From positions 124,001 to 188,000 of the forward strand of contig NZ_SHKX01000010.1 of the NCBI RefSeq assembly GCF_004217445.1: a stretch of 64,000 bases of DNA. The letters are read 5' to 3'. Below the pieces are notes generated by a model, which saw nothing but the letters and a program-made list of their open reading frames with translations, was not told the origin of the DNA and did no database searches. The stretch is from Fluviicoccus keumensis (GTDB taxonomy: Bacteria; Pseudomonadota; Gammaproteobacteria; Pseudomonadales; Moraxellaceae). The translations under genes were made by a program, and so were the position numbers. This document shows, piece after piece, positions 15,875 to 24,671 of this stretch. The stretch's first letter is position 1, and each line of letters opens with the position of its first letter.

Positions 15875-17250
15875 CTACCCTGAAACACTGGATCACCCCC
15901 ACCATCGTCCGCCACGGCGGCGCGGGACTCAACAAATTCGGCGGCGTCCGCCAGTCCCTTTACCTGGACGCCATCGACGGGGTGCCGGTCAGCCAGCTGA
16001 TCGAACGCTTCGGTTCGCCGCTGTTCGTGATGTCGGAAGCCCGCCTGCGCGAGACCGCCCGCCGCATGCGCCGCGCCTTCACCTCGCGCTATCCGAAGGT
16101 GCGTTTCGGCTGGTCGTACAAGACCAACTACCTGAACGCAGTGTGCGGCCTCCTGCATCAGGAAGGCTTCGAGGCGGAAGTGGTGTCGGGCTTCGAATAC
16201 GAGAAGGCGCGGATGCTGGGGGTTCCCGGTCACCGCATCATCTTCAACGGCCCGCTGAAGACCCGCGAGGATCTGGAACGCGCGGTCAGCGAACGCGCCC
16301 AGATCCACATCGATCACCTCGACGAGCTCTACCTGCTGGAAGCGGTGGTGCGCGACGCCGGGCTGCGCGACTTCCCGGTCGCCATCCGCCTCAACTTCGA
16401 TACCGGTTACAGCGAACCGTGGAGCCGCTTCGGCTTCAACCTGGAAACCGGCCAGGCCATGGACGCCGCCCGCCGCATCGCCAACAGCCCGTGGCTGCAA
16501 CTGGTGGGACTGCACAACCACATCGGCACCTACATTACCGACCCGCGCGCCTATAGCGCACAGGTGCGGATCATGGCCGGCTTTGTCACGGCGGTGGAAG
16601 CGGCGACCGGCTGCACCATCCGTTTCCTCGACACCGGCGGCGGCTTTGCCTCTCGCAATTCCCTGCAAGGCGTCTACCTGCCGCCGGAACAGGTGGTGCC
16701 GTCGATCGAGCAGTATGCCGACGCGCTCTGCAACACGCTGCATGAGTGCTTCCGCGACCGCGAGGCGCAGGGCAAACCGCTGCCGGAACTGATCCTGGAA
16801 TCCGGGCGCGCGGTGGTGGATGAATCGGCCTGGCTGCTCAGTTCCGTGGTCGCCAACAAGCGGCTGGCGGACGGACGGCGCGGACTGGTGGTGGATGCCG
16901 GGGTCAACGTGCTGTTCACCGCCTTCTGGTACAACCACGACGTGCGCCTGACCAAGCCCGCCGAGGGCCTGCCGGAAGAAACCGTGATCTACGGCCCGAT
17001 GTGCATGAACATCGACGTGCTGCGCCAGTCGCTGAAACTGCCGCCGCTGTCGCCGGGCGAGGTGCTGGCCTTCTGGCCGGTGGGCGCCTACAACAACACG
17101 CAGTGGATGCAGTTCATCGCCTATCGCCCTGCCGTGGTGATGGTGCGCGAGAACGGCAGCGTCGATGTGTTGCGACGTCGGGAAAAGCTGCAGGACATGA
17201 CCGATCTGGAAAGCCTGCCCGACGGGCTGCAACCCGACTTCCGGGACTGA
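15871..17250 (+). CDS. PLP-dependent fold-III decarboxylase, LysA-like
   Basis: The product has 459 residues and belongs to the alanine racemase/ornithine-DAP decarboxylase fold. Key sites seen: the PLP Lys about residue 84 in WSYKTNY, HNHIGT near 217 (PLP stacking and phosphate), the DTGGGFAS loop near 254, ESGRAVVDES near 310, GPMCMNIDVL near 378 (catalytic Cys) and a late VGAYNN with the conserved Tyr. Compared with LysA the substrate loop differs, so diaminopimelate is not assured; arginine, ornithine or carboxynorspermidine-type substrates remain possible. It starts inside the stop of the ATP-grasp gene and ends four bases before the urea-transporter fusion. A metabolic LysA for lysine synthesis would be unlikely in this setting. 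Confidence 0.85.
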   Translation: MTTLKHWITPTIVRHGGAGLNKFGGVRQSLYLDAIDGVPVSQLIERFGSPLFVMSEARLRETARRMRRAFTSRYPKVRFGWSYKTNYLNAVCGLLHQEGFEAEVVSGFEYEKARMLGVPGHRIIFNGPLKTREDLERAVSERAQIHIDHLDELYLLEAVVRDAGLRDFPVAIRLNFDTGYSEPWSRFGFNLETGQAMDAARRIANSPWLQLVGLHNHIGTYITDPRAYSAQVRIMAGFVTAVEAATGCTIRFLDTGGGFASRNSLQGVYLPPEQVVPSIEQYADALCNTLHECFRDREAQGKPLPELILESGRAVVDESAWLLSSVVANKRLADGRRGLVVDAGVNVLFTAFWYNHDVRLTKPAEGLPEETVIYGPMCMNIDVLRQSLKLPPLSPGEVLAFWPVGAYNNTQWMQFIAYRPAVVMVRENGSVDVLRRREKLQDMTDLESLPDGLQPDFRD

Positions 17251-17254
17251 CGCC

Positions 17255-19366
17255 ATGCCCTTCCCTTCCCCGTTGCTGCGCGCGCTGGGCATGAGCTACG
17301 GCTGGACGCTGCTGACTCCGTCCGCCGCAGCCGGCGGCCTGTTCCTGCTGGTGACGCTGCTGAATCCGGTGCAGGGACTGGCGGGCCTGCTGGGCTGTCT
17401 CAGCGCCCTGGGTTGCGCCCGCTGGCAGCGGCAGGATGACAGCCTGCTGCCGGTGCACGGCTTCAACGGGCTGCTGACCGGGTTGCTGCTGGGCGGCCTG
17501 TCGCTGGCCGGGGCCACGCTGGCGGCCTGTTCGGTGATGGGCGGGCTGTTGGCCTCGCTGCTGACGCAGCTGATTGGCGCGGCAACCTGGCCGCTGCTGC
17601 GGGTGCCGGTGCTGAGCCTGCCGTTCGTGGCGGCGGGCTGGTTGATGATGCTGGCGCTGCACGCTCAATCCGCGGCAACCGTCACGGCGGTGCCGTCCTT
17701 GTTCGGCGGAACGATGGACCGGTTCCTGACCACGCTGGGCTCCATCCTGATGCAGCCGCAACCGCTGGCGGGGCTGATGTTCCTGCTGTGCATCACTGTC
17801 GTCTCCCGCTGGCTGGCGCTGATGGCGCTGCTGGGGTATCTAGTGTCAGCGTTGCCCGCCCTGCTGCCCGGTTTCCCCGGCCTCAGCCATTCCGCCGCTT
17901 TCAACGCTATGCTGACCGCCATGGCGCTGGGCGGCCTGTTTGTCACGCCCGGCCCCGGCAGCCTGCTGCTGGCCGTCTCCGGCAGCCTGCTGACCGTGCT
18001 GCTGGATGCCGCCCTCAGCCGGCTGACCGGTCTGGCGGGGTTGCTGCCGCTGTCGCTGCCCTTCGTGCTGACCACCGCGCTGGGGCTGCACGCCGCCCGT
18101 CAGGCCGGGCAACCGCGCGTGCAGCCCGAACATCCGCGCATTCCCGAACGCTCGCTGGAAAGCCGCAACCTGGAAGCCGCGCGCGTGGGCCGCAGCGGCA
18201 CCCTGCCGCTGATGCTGCCGGTCAACGGGGACTGGGATGTCTATCAGGGCTTTGACGGCGAGCACACCCATCAGGGACCGTGGCGCTATGCCATCGACCT
18301 GATCGTCACCGAAGGCGGATTGAGCTTTCATCAGGACGGCAGCCGGATCGATCACTACTACGCCTTCGGCCTTCCCGTGCTTTCACCCTGTCACGGTCAG
18401 GTCGTCGGTCTGGTTGCGGAAATTCCCGACAACGAGCCCGGCGCCATGAACCTGGAACAGAACTGGGGCAACTACCTGCTGATAAGGCTGGCCGGGGGTG
18501 CGTGCGTGCTGCTGGCGCACCTGCAACAAGGCAGCCTTGGCGTCGCGATCGGCGATTGGCTGAAACCCGGCGATCCGGTCGGGCGCTGCGGCAACTCCGG
18601 GCGCTCCCCGCAACCGCACCTGCATCTGTCCGTCGTCGAATACGCCCATCCGGCCGCGCCGACCCTGCCCTTTCACCTGTGCGGACTGAACCGCCTGGAA
18701 GGCGACCGCCGGGCCTTCCGGCTGAACCATGTGCCGCAGACCGGCGACCGGCTGGAAAATGTCTGGGCGGGGCCCGTGCTGCCGCTGCCCTTGCTGCCGG
18801 GACGACAACTACGCTACGGCGATGGCGGCGGACATCAGACCGAGCTGACCGTGGATGCCACCCTCGACGGTCGGTTCCGCATCAGCGGCCGTGGCTCCGC
18901 CGCCGCCCTGACCGACAACACGCCCACCGTGCTGGCCTGCTATGAGCGCGAAGGCGGTTCCGACCGGTTTCTGGACCTGTGGCTGCTGGCGGCCGGTTTC
19001 ACCCCGGCCTCGGAACGGGTGACGCACTGGCATGACCGCCCGCCCATCCGGCTGCTGCCCGCGTCGCTGTGGCGCGCCCTGGCCTGGATCTGCCCCGGCC
19101 TGGTCAGCCTCGACAGCCGCTATCGCCGCGAATGGGAGCCCGTCAACCGGCAATGGCGGCAAGCGGGCGAGCACCGTCTTTTCGGCCGCGCACGGCTGGA
19201 AACCACCGCCTGGATTTCACCGGAACTGGGGCTGATGCGGCTGGAAGCGCGCATGGGACAACGCGGCTGGCATTACCACCTGATTCGCGCCGCCCAACAG
19301 GGCGACACCGGCATTCCCGCCTTTTCACTGGAATTTGACACCCGGGGAGACCCCACATGCCCTTGA
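17255..19366 (+). CDS. Urea transporter domain fused to M23 metallopeptidase domain
   Basis: The product has 703 residues. Residues 1 to about 285 contain about ten membrane segments with urea-transporter landmarks: NPVQGLAGLLG near 29, GFNGLLTGLLLG near 69 and LPFVLTTAL near 269. From about 320 there is an LytM/M23 peptidase domain: H-x7-D in HQGPWRYAID near 340, LSPCHGQVV, AHLQQG near 426 and PHLHL near 453, a full set of zinc ligands, so the enzyme may be active. A further 200 residues of beta-rich sequence follow. M23 enzymes cut peptide cross-links in peptidoglycan. The channel-like half may carry urea or another small amide; the pairing with a peptidase is not explained. It overlaps the next gene by ten bases. 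Confidence 0.85.
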   Translation: MPFPSPLLRALGMSYGWTLLTPSAAAGGLFLLVTLLNPVQGLAGLLGCLSALGCARWQRQDDSLLPVHGFNGLLTGLLLGGLSLAGATLAACSVMGGLLASLLTQLIGAATWPLLRVPVLSLPFVAAGWLMMLALHAQSAATVTAVPSLFGGTMDRFLTTLGSILMQPQPLAGLMFLLCITVVSRWLALMALLGYLVSALPALLPGFPGLSHSAAFNAMLTAMALGGLFVTPGPGSLLLAVSGSLLTVLLDAALSRLTGLAGLLPLSLPFVLTTALGLHAARQAGQPRVQPEHPRIPERSLESRNLEAARVGRSGTLPLMLPVNGDWDVYQGFDGEHTHQGPWRYAIDLIVTEGGLSFHQDGSRIDHYYAFGLPVLSPCHGQVVGLVAEIPDNEPGAMNLEQNWGNYLLIRLAGGACVLLAHLQQGSLGVAIGDWLKPGDPVGRCGNSGRSPQPHLHLSVVEYAHPAAPTLPFHLCGLNRLEGDRRAFRLNHVPQTGDRLENVWAGPVLPLPLLPGRQLRYGDGGGHQTELTVDATLDGRFRISGRGSAAALTDNTPTVLACYEREGGSDRFLDLWLLAAGFTPASERVTHWHDRPPIRLLPASLWRALAWICPGLVSLDSRYRREWEPVNRQWRQAGEHRLFGRARLETTAWISPELGLMRLEARMGQRGWHYHLIRAAQQGDTGIPAFSLEFDTRGDPTCP

Positions 19367-20217
19367 ACACCCGATGGATTACGTTGCCCCTGCTGCTCAC
19401 CGCCGGTATCGCCGCCGCCGCAGACTGGCCCGGCAGCGCGGCGCTGGAGCTGACCCGGCTGGACTATCAGGGCTCCGGGCTGCGGGACCGCCTCAACCAA
19501 CGCAAGCTGGATCTGGGCCTGCAGGCCTCCCCGGCCCTCGGACTGACCGCCGGTCTTGGCGAAAGCCGGGTCGACTACCGTCAGGGCGGCGTCCTGGAGG
19601 AACGCACGCTCGCGCTGGCCGCCGAAGGTCTGTCGCCCGACCGTGACTGGGCCTGGCGGTTAGGCGGAATTCGCGTGGAAGACCGTCAAACCGGCGCGCC
19701 GGACCTGACGAGCCGCACCGTGCTGGCCGGACTGGGCTGGTGGCGCACCCCCGACCTGCTGCTGGACACCGGCTTCTGCCGCACCCGGCTGGACAGCGGA
19801 ACAACCGTCGACCAGCTGACCCCGATGATCGGCGGCAGCTTCAATGACCGCTATACCTGGGTGCAGCTGCGGGGCTACCTGCAGCGCTTCAGCCAGACCT
19901 CGGAAAACCTGGACCGGGCCGCCGCCGCCGAACTGAAGCTGACCCAATGGCTGCAACCCGGCCCCGTCCTGAAGCCCCGCACCCTGCAAGCCATGGTCTC
20001 GGGCGGAAAGCGGCTTTACAGCGTGGACACCGACACGCTGGAGCTTTACACGCAGCCCTATATCCAGACCGCCGCCGCATGGGCCGGAGCCGGCTGGCGG
20101 CCGCAACCGAACCTGGACTTCCTGCTGCTGGCCGGGGCCACCCGCAGCCACAGCCCGTCGCTGGCCGACACCCTGGATTCCCGTTTCCTCTACCTCAACC
20201 TTTCCACCCACTGGTAA
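19357..20217 (+). CDS. Outer-membrane beta-barrel protein
   Basis: The 286-residue product starts with a signal peptide (MPLNTRWITLPLLL to about AAAAD at residue 22). The rest has alternating polar and aromatic/hydrophobic residues in many short strands and ends in LNLSTHW; a C-terminal aromatic residue is the BAM recognition signature of outer-membrane barrels. It loosely recalls the YaiO type, but no family is certain. It overlaps the fusion gene by ten bases and is followed after 17 bases by a TPR gene, so it belongs to the same transcript. It may act as the outer-membrane exit or anchor of the system. Confidence 0.75.
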   Translation: MPLNTRWITLPLLLTAGIAAAADWPGSAALELTRLDYQGSGLRDRLNQRKLDLGLQASPALGLTAGLGESRVDYRQGGVLEERTLALAAEGLSPDRDWAWRLGGIRVEDRQTGAPDLTSRTVLAGLGWWRTPDLLLDTGFCRTRLDSGTTVDQLTPMIGGSFNDRYTWVQLRGYLQRFSQTSENLDRAAAAELKLTQWLQPGPVLKPRTLQAMVSGGKRLYSVDTDTLELYTQPYIQTAAAWAGAGWRPQPNLDFLLLAGATRSHSPSLADTLDSRFLYLNLSTHW

Positions 20218-20234
20218 ACCCGGAGTACCTGACT

Positions 20235-20840
20235 ATGAAATTGTCCCGCATCCTCCCCGCCTGCCTGCTTGGCGGCCTGATGGCCGTTACCGCCGTGGCG
20301 GGTGAAGCCGACTGGGCCAAATCCTATCAACTGGAATCGCAAGGCAAGATCCAGGACGCCCTGACCACCCTGGACAGCCTGGGCAAGGACGATGACGACC
20401 ACCTGCAGTGGCTGCGTAAGGGCTGGCTGAACTATCAGCTGGGTCGGCATGATGAATCGCTGAAGGCTTACACCACGGCGGCGGCGCGCTACCCCCGCTC
20501 CGTGGAGGCGTTGCTGGGGGAAACCCTGCCCTTGCTGGCCACCCGCCGCTGGAAGGAGGCCGAAACGCAAGCCCGCAAGGCGTTGGAACTGGCGCCGTGG
20601 AACTACACCGCCGCCATCCGGCTGATGGCGGCGCTGGAAGCGCAAAAGGACTGGAAAGCGCTGGCGAAGGTGGGCGTAGACATGGCCGAACGCTTTCCCT
20701 CCGACGCCACCATCCTGGTCTATCTGGCGCGGGCGCAAAACGCGCTGGGCTGGAAAAACGAAGCGGCGATCAGTTGGCAGGGTGTGTTGAACCGGGTGCC
20801 GGGTCACATTGAGGCCAAGAAGGCGCTGGGCAGGCCCTGA
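20235..20840 (+). CDS. Secreted TPR-repeat protein
   Basis: The 201-residue product has a signal peptide (MKLSRILPACLLGG to about VAG at residue 22) and then helical repeats of the tetratricopeptide type: about five repeats, including GWLNYQLGRHDESLKAY, QARKALELAPWNYTAAI and YLARAQNALGW. TPR proteins in the periplasm usually scaffold complexes of envelope enzymes and outer-membrane proteins. It is the last gene of the operon that begins at 14161; the convergent b561-YceI gene ends 28 bases later and no clear terminator lies between. Confidence 0.8.
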   Translation: MKLSRILPACLLGGLMAVTAVAGEADWAKSYQLESQGKIQDALTTLDSLGKDDDDHLQWLRKGWLNYQLGRHDESLKAYTTAAARYPRSVEALLGETLPLLATRRWKEAETQARKALELAPWNYTAAIRLMAALEAQKDWKALAKVGVDMAERFPSDATILVYLARAQNALGWKNEAAISWQGVLNRVPGHIEAKKALGRP

Positions 20841-20867
20841 ACATCCGTACGGGCGTGATCGTGGATA

Positions 20868-22160
20868 TCAGGACTTTTTCGCCAGCACCGTGAAGCGGAC
20901 CCGGACTTCGGCGGGAATGGAGTCGGTCGCGGCGTACTCGCCCTGCCCCACGCCGAACAGGGTGCGGTTCAGGGTTGTCGAGCCTTCCGCCACCGTCAGG
21001 CCGTTACGTTCGCTGAGCCGGAAATCCAGCGTCACAGGCAGGGTTTTGCCGCGCAGCGACAGCGTACCCTTGGCGGCATAGCGCTGCTTGCCGGTTTCAC
21101 GGAACTCGGTGGACTTGAACACGGCCTGCGGGAAATGCCCGGCGTCGAACCAGTCATCCCCCGGCAAGGCGCCGTCACGCTGCTCGTCACCGGACGCCAC
21201 CGACGACAAATCCACCTTCACCGTCACCGACGAGGCCGCCAGCGCCTCCGGACTGAAGGCGATATCCGCCGTCCAGGTCTTGAAGCGGCCCGTCACCGGG
21301 TCGCCCGACCAGCTGGTGCCGAACTCCAGCGTGGAGCCGGATTGCACCTTCCACTTGACCGGCGCGGCCGGAACGCCTGACGGCTGGTCCTTGGCCGCCG
21401 TTACGGCATCGTGAGTTTCCACCGCCACCGGTTCGGGCGGCAAGGCTGCCGGCGCCGCTTCCACCACTTGGGCCTGCGGATTCGGGGTAGTCCCGCCCTT
21501 CGGCTCCGGCAGGCGCGGCAGGACAAACCCGGCCGCCATCAGACCGGCGGCCAGCGCCAGAATCAGCCACAGGCGCGGCTCCGCCCAACCGGGGCGCGCG
21601 CCAGGGGCCATGTGCGCCAGCACCTTGTCCTTGACGATCAACTGATGCTTCAGCAGACCGCCGACATGCGCCGCCAGCAACAACATCGTCACGGCGGCCA
21701 GTAATTCATGAATTTCCTTGCTGCCGTTGTTCCAGACCTCCTTTACCGCCGGGGTGAGTTCCGGCAGGAACGGCAGGTGCGGCCACGGAACGGTTCCGAA
21801 CAGCAGGGTGGGAATCTGGGTGCGGCTGGTCGACACGGCAATCCATCCCGTCAGCGGCAAACCGATCATGATGCCGTAGAACGCCAGATGCACCAGTTTC
21901 GACAGGGCTTTTTCCCAGGACGCCATGGTGGCGGGCAAGGCGGGAGGCGGATTCATCAGCCGCCAGGCGATGCGGGCCGCCACCAGCAGCAGGATGGTGA
22001 ATCCGATGGATTTGTGCAGCTGGAACAGCGCAAAAGCGCCCGGCCCTTTCGGCAGGTCGCCCATGCGCCAGCCCAAGGCCAGCTGGAAGAGAATGGCGGC
22101 TGCAATCAGCCAGTGCAGGATGATGGCTACCGTGGTGTAGCGATTATGCGAAGCCGCCAT
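20868..22160 (-). CDS. Cytochrome b561 fused to YceI domain
   Basis: The product has 430 residues. Residues 1 to about 175 form a b561 domain with four membrane helices and the heme-ligand His residues (LHWLIA near 16, QLHKSIG near 49, IHELLA near 149, AAHVGG near 163). A fifth hydrophobic segment lies near 195-212 and a Pro-rich linker leads to a YceI-like lipocalin domain (about 265-430) with FKSTEF near 347 and SLRGKTLPVTLDF near 369. Known b561-YceI fusions are thought to combine membrane electron transfer with binding of an isoprenoid such as ubiquinone. AAGGAG precedes the ATG. It sits 18 bases after a separate yceI gene on the same strand. Confidence 0.92.
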   Translation of the reverse strand: MAASHNRYTTVAIILHWLIAAAILFQLALGWRMGDLPKGPGAFALFQLHKSIGFTILLLVAARIAWRLMNPPPALPATMASWEKALSKLVHLAFYGIMIGLPLTGWIAVSTSRTQIPTLLFGTVPWPHLPFLPELTPAVKEVWNNGSKEIHELLAAVTMLLLAAHVGGLLKHQLIVKDKVLAHMAPGARPGWAEPRLWLILALAAGLMAAGFVLPRLPEPKGGTTPNPQAQVVEAAPAALPPEPVAVETHDAVTAAKDQPSGVPAAPVKWKVQSGSTLEFGTSWSGDPVTGRFKTWTADIAFSPEALAASSVTVKVDLSSVASGDEQRDGALPGDDWFDAGHFPQAVFKSTEFRETGKQRYAAKGTLSLRGKTLPVTLDFRLSERNGLTVAEGSTTLNRTLFGVGQGEYAATDSIPAEVRVRFTVLAKKS

Positions 22161-22178
22161 GTTGTTCTCCTTGACGGG

Positions 22179-22778
22179 TTATTGCTTCACGAACTCGACT
22201 TCAATGTTCAGCTCAACATTATCACCAATTACCGGCACATACTTGGTGGAACCGAACTGCGAGCGGGTAATCACCGTCTTGGCGGAGAAACCGGAACGGT
22301 TCAGACCGAACATATCCTTGGCGAAGCCCATGAAGGTCACGTCCAGCGTCACCGGCTTGGTGACACCGGCCAGCGTCAGGTTGCCGGTCATGGTGCCCTT
22401 GCCGTTACCCAGGTTCTTGATGCCGGTAGAGACAAAGGTGGCCTTGGGGAACTTGTCGGCCATCAGGAACTCGGCGGGGAATTCCTTGTTGGCTTTTTCA
22501 TAGCCGGTATTCAGCGAGTTGGTGTCGATGGTCACTTCCACCTTGGCGGCTTCAGGGCTCTTCGGATCGTAGGTATAGCTGGCGTCGAACTTGTCGAAGC
22601 GGAAGGTGTAGAAGGAAAAGCCCTGGTGCAGCACGCGAGCGGTAATGCTGGCGTGGGTCTTGTCGACCAGGTACTTGCCGGCGGGCATCTTGGCGGGATC
22701 GATATCCGGCGCGGCGTGGACCATCGGGGCGGCCAGCAGGGACAAGGCCATCAGGGAAGTAGCGAGGAAGCGGGACAT
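22179..22778 (-). CDS. yceI: YceI family periplasmic protein
   Basis: The 199-residue product has a signal peptide (MSRFLATSLMALSLLAAPMVHA) and a YceI-type lipocalin fold with VDKTHASI near 38, a FRFDKFDASY stretch and the late LAGVTKPVTLDVTF motif near 135. YceI proteins bind long isoprenoids such as polyprenyl quinones in the periplasm and are often induced by stress or osmotic upshift. It is the first gene of a pair with the b561-YceI fusion downstream, so the soluble carrier and the membrane partner are made together. The 169 bases upstream would hold the promoter, but no clear boxes were singled out. Confidence 0.93.
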   Translation of the reverse strand: MSRFLATSLMALSLLAAPMVHAAPDIDPAKMPAGKYLVDKTHASITARVLHQGFSFYTFRFDKFDASYTYDPKSPEAAKVEVTIDTNSLNTGYEKANKEFPAEFLMADKFPKATFVSTGIKNLGNGKGTMTGNLTLAGVTKPVTLDVTFMGFAKDMFGLNRSGFSAKTVITRSQFGSTKYVPVIGDNVELNIEVEFVKQ

Positions 22779-22947
22779 GGTTTTTCTCCGTCAGGGTCAA
22801 ATACGGTCCGTGTAACCTGAATGGATGACGGAACCGGGTGTGAGACGGACAATACGCCCGGCCCCTGACCCCGACAATACGGCAAACCCCGGATACCTTG
22901 TTTCCCGAACGAGAACACTACACACGCGGACGGCGCATTTCCGCCCG

Positions 22948-23508
22948 TCAGTAGATGACCCCGCCCTGCCGGATATAGGCCTGCAGCACCGCGCAGGACT
23001 CGGCGCGCAGCAGGTCGCGCTGGACTTCAATGCCGTCGACGCGCCAGGCCGCTTCCCAGTCGTGCGGCTTGTGGCCCTCGTGGAAACCGATGGCGCGGGC
23101 ATCTTCATCGCGAGCGCCGATCAGCACCGACTTCAACCCCGACCAGTGAATGCCGCCCAGGCACATGCTGCACGGCTCGCAACTGGTGGCCAGCTGCCAG
23201 CGCCCGCCAGGACCGGTCAGGCTGAGTTGCCCCAGATGCTTTTGCGCCACCGAAATCGCCACCATCTCGGCGTGCGCCATCGACAGCCCCGAATTCATCA
23301 CCAGATTGACCCCAACCCCCAGCAGCAACCCGGACTGCTTGTCGAAAACCGCCGCGCCAAAGGGACCGCCAGTCTTGCCCAGTACGTTGCGGGCGGCCAG
23401 TTCAATGGCCAGCGACATACGCGCGGCCGGGGTTTCATAGTGTCGGGGGCCTTGTTCCATAAAGGCGGAAAGCCAGTCCGGCAACGTCAATTGGATCTGG
23501 ATGGTCAT
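22948..23508 (-). CDS. Nucleoside/guanine deaminase-like, CDA fold
   Basis: The product has 186 residues from the ATG at 23508; an ATG at 23517 is also in frame and no strong ribosome binding site separates them. It carries the zinc site of cytidine-deaminase-fold enzymes: HAEMVAI (His ligand and catalytic Glu, about residue 75) and PCSMCLGG (two Cys ligands, about 110). Related enzymes are guanine deaminase and tRNA adenosine deaminase TadA; the absence of TadA-specific features and the overall length favour a guanine or other purine-base deaminase. It is cytoplasmic and stands alone between yceI and the desaturase-like gene. Confidence 0.88.
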   Translation of the reverse strand: MTIQIQLTLPDWLSAFMEQGPRHYETPAARMSLAIELAARNVLGKTGGPFGAAVFDKQSGLLLGVGVNLVMNSGLSMAHAEMVAISVAQKHLGQLSLTGPGGRWQLATSCEPCSMCLGGIHWSGLKSVLIGARDEDARAIGFHEGHKPHDWEAAWRVDGIEVQRDLLRAESCAVLQAYIRQGGVIY

Positions 23509-23619
23509 ACCATGCATCAATGCAAAATCAGGAGGCTACACCTTCCCCCCAACAAAGCTTGAAGTCAAGGAAACAGCTAACAGTTCGGGCAAACGATGCT
23601 CACGGAATCACCAATAGCA

Positions 23620-23642
23620 AAGGGCGCAACCCGTGCGCCCTT
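23620..23642 (-). terminator. Hairpin downstream of the desaturase-like gene
   Basis: A nine-base stem (AAGGGCGCA with TGCGCCCTT) and a five-base loop lie just after the stop of the minus-strand gene ending at 23664. The T tract after it is weak, so termination is plausible, not certain. The core resembles the repeat at 62026-62123 (GGGCGCA / TGCGCCC). Confidence 0.5.
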
Positions 23643-23663
23643 CCGCGAATCCCCTTCCCCGCC

Positions 23664-24551
23664 TCAACCGGCCTGACGAACCTGCCGCGCTTCCAGCTGC
23701 TGCATCTTGTCGCTCTTCCAGCCCGGCGCTTTCCAGAACACCCGGAAATCGTAGCCGCTGTTGCGGAAGTCACGGAACATCTCGCCCCATTCATGCACTT
23801 GCAGGTAGATCGGGTTCAGCGAATGCGGTTGGCGGTCCACCAGGCCGTACTTGATCACACCCGCCTTTTCTTCCGGCACGAAGGTTCCGAAAATCTTGTC
23901 CCAGATGATCAGCACGCCGCCGAAGTTGGTGTCGATCTGCGCCGGATTGCTGCCGTGGTGGACGCGATGGTGCGACGGGGTATTCAGCACCGCGCCGAAC
24001 TTGTCCAGCGGGCTGTAGGTTTCGGTGTGCAGGAAGAACTGGTAAGCCAGGTTCAGCTCGATGGCCAGCGTCACCCAGTTCTTGTCGAAACCGACCAGCG
24101 CCACCGGCACCCACCAGAACAGCCACGCCCCGTTGAACACCATGGTGAAGTTCTGGCGCAGCGCCGTGGAATAGTTCATGCGCTCGGCGGAATGGTGCGT
24201 CACATGCGAAGTCCAGAACCAGCGCACCTTGTGCATCATGAAGTGGCAGAGGTAAAAGCTGGCGTCCACCACCAGGAAGATGAGCAGGATGCTCCAGATG
24301 CCGTGCACCGGCTGGTACTGGAAACCGAACTGGTAGACCCAGTCGAAGAACACGCGGATGAACAGCGCCACAGCGATACCGTCGACGATCTTGTAGTTCG
24401 CGCCCATCGTCAGGTTGGTCAGCGTTTCCTTGAAGGAATACATCTCCGGACGGCCCTTGCGATGCCAGTAGTACGCCTCGGCGGCGATCACGCCCAGGAA
24501 TACCGCCCCGGCCAAGCCGATGAAGAGCAGCGCGTGCAGGATGTCATTCAT
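23664..24551 (-). CDS. Sterol desaturase / fatty-acid hydroxylase family protein
   Basis: The 295-residue integral membrane protein has about four to five membrane segments and the eight-histidine di-iron motif of the family: HFMMH near 99, HVTHH near 112 and HHRVHH near 203. Members hydroxylate or desaturate lipids, sterols or carotenoids at the inner membrane with oxygen. The ATG at 24551 was chosen because it opens the first helix and leaves a 120-base gap to the divergent AraC gene; the frame stays open farther upstream only as a shadow of that gene. The neighbouring AraC regulator probably controls it. The lipid substrate is unknown. Confidence 0.9.
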   Translation of the reverse strand: MNDILHALLFIGLAGAVFLGVIAAEAYYWHRKGRPEMYSFKETLTNLTMGANYKIVDGIAVALFIRVFFDWVYQFGFQYQPVHGIWSILLIFLVVDASFYLCHFMMHKVRWFWTSHVTHHSAERMNYSTALRQNFTMVFNGAWLFWWVPVALVGFDKNWVTLAIELNLAYQFFLHTETYSPLDKFGAVLNTPSHHRVHHGSNPAQIDTNFGGVLIIWDKIFGTFVPEEKAGVIKYGLVDRQPHSLNPIYLQVHEWGEMFRDFRNSGYDFRVFWKAPGWKSDKMQQLEARQVRQAG

Positions 24552-24599
24552 GGTGGAAACCCTCGTCACTTTGTCGTTGTTCGATGAGGTCATTCTGCC

Positions 24600-24614
24600 G
24601 TATGCTTTGCATAC
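24600..24614. promoter_or_regulatory. Palindrome in a divergent promoter region (possible operator)
   Basis: A perfect six-base inverted repeat (GTATGC, three-base spacer, GCATAC) lies in the 120 bases between the desaturase-like gene and its divergent AraC gene. A TTGACA hexamer starts at 24619. Position suggests an operator for the AraC protein; binding is inference. Confidence 0.4.
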
Positions 24615-24671
24615 CGTATTGACATAGTTCGCCGTGTTTTTGACGGTTTTCGCCATTCTGAGGATTGCTTG

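Noticed and set aside
15871..17250. Naming the PLP enzyme lysA
   Set aside because: Active-site Lys, Cys and Gly loop fit the fold, but the gene is coupled to a PqqD/ATP-grasp pair and the substrate loop differs; biosynthetic LysA is not supported.
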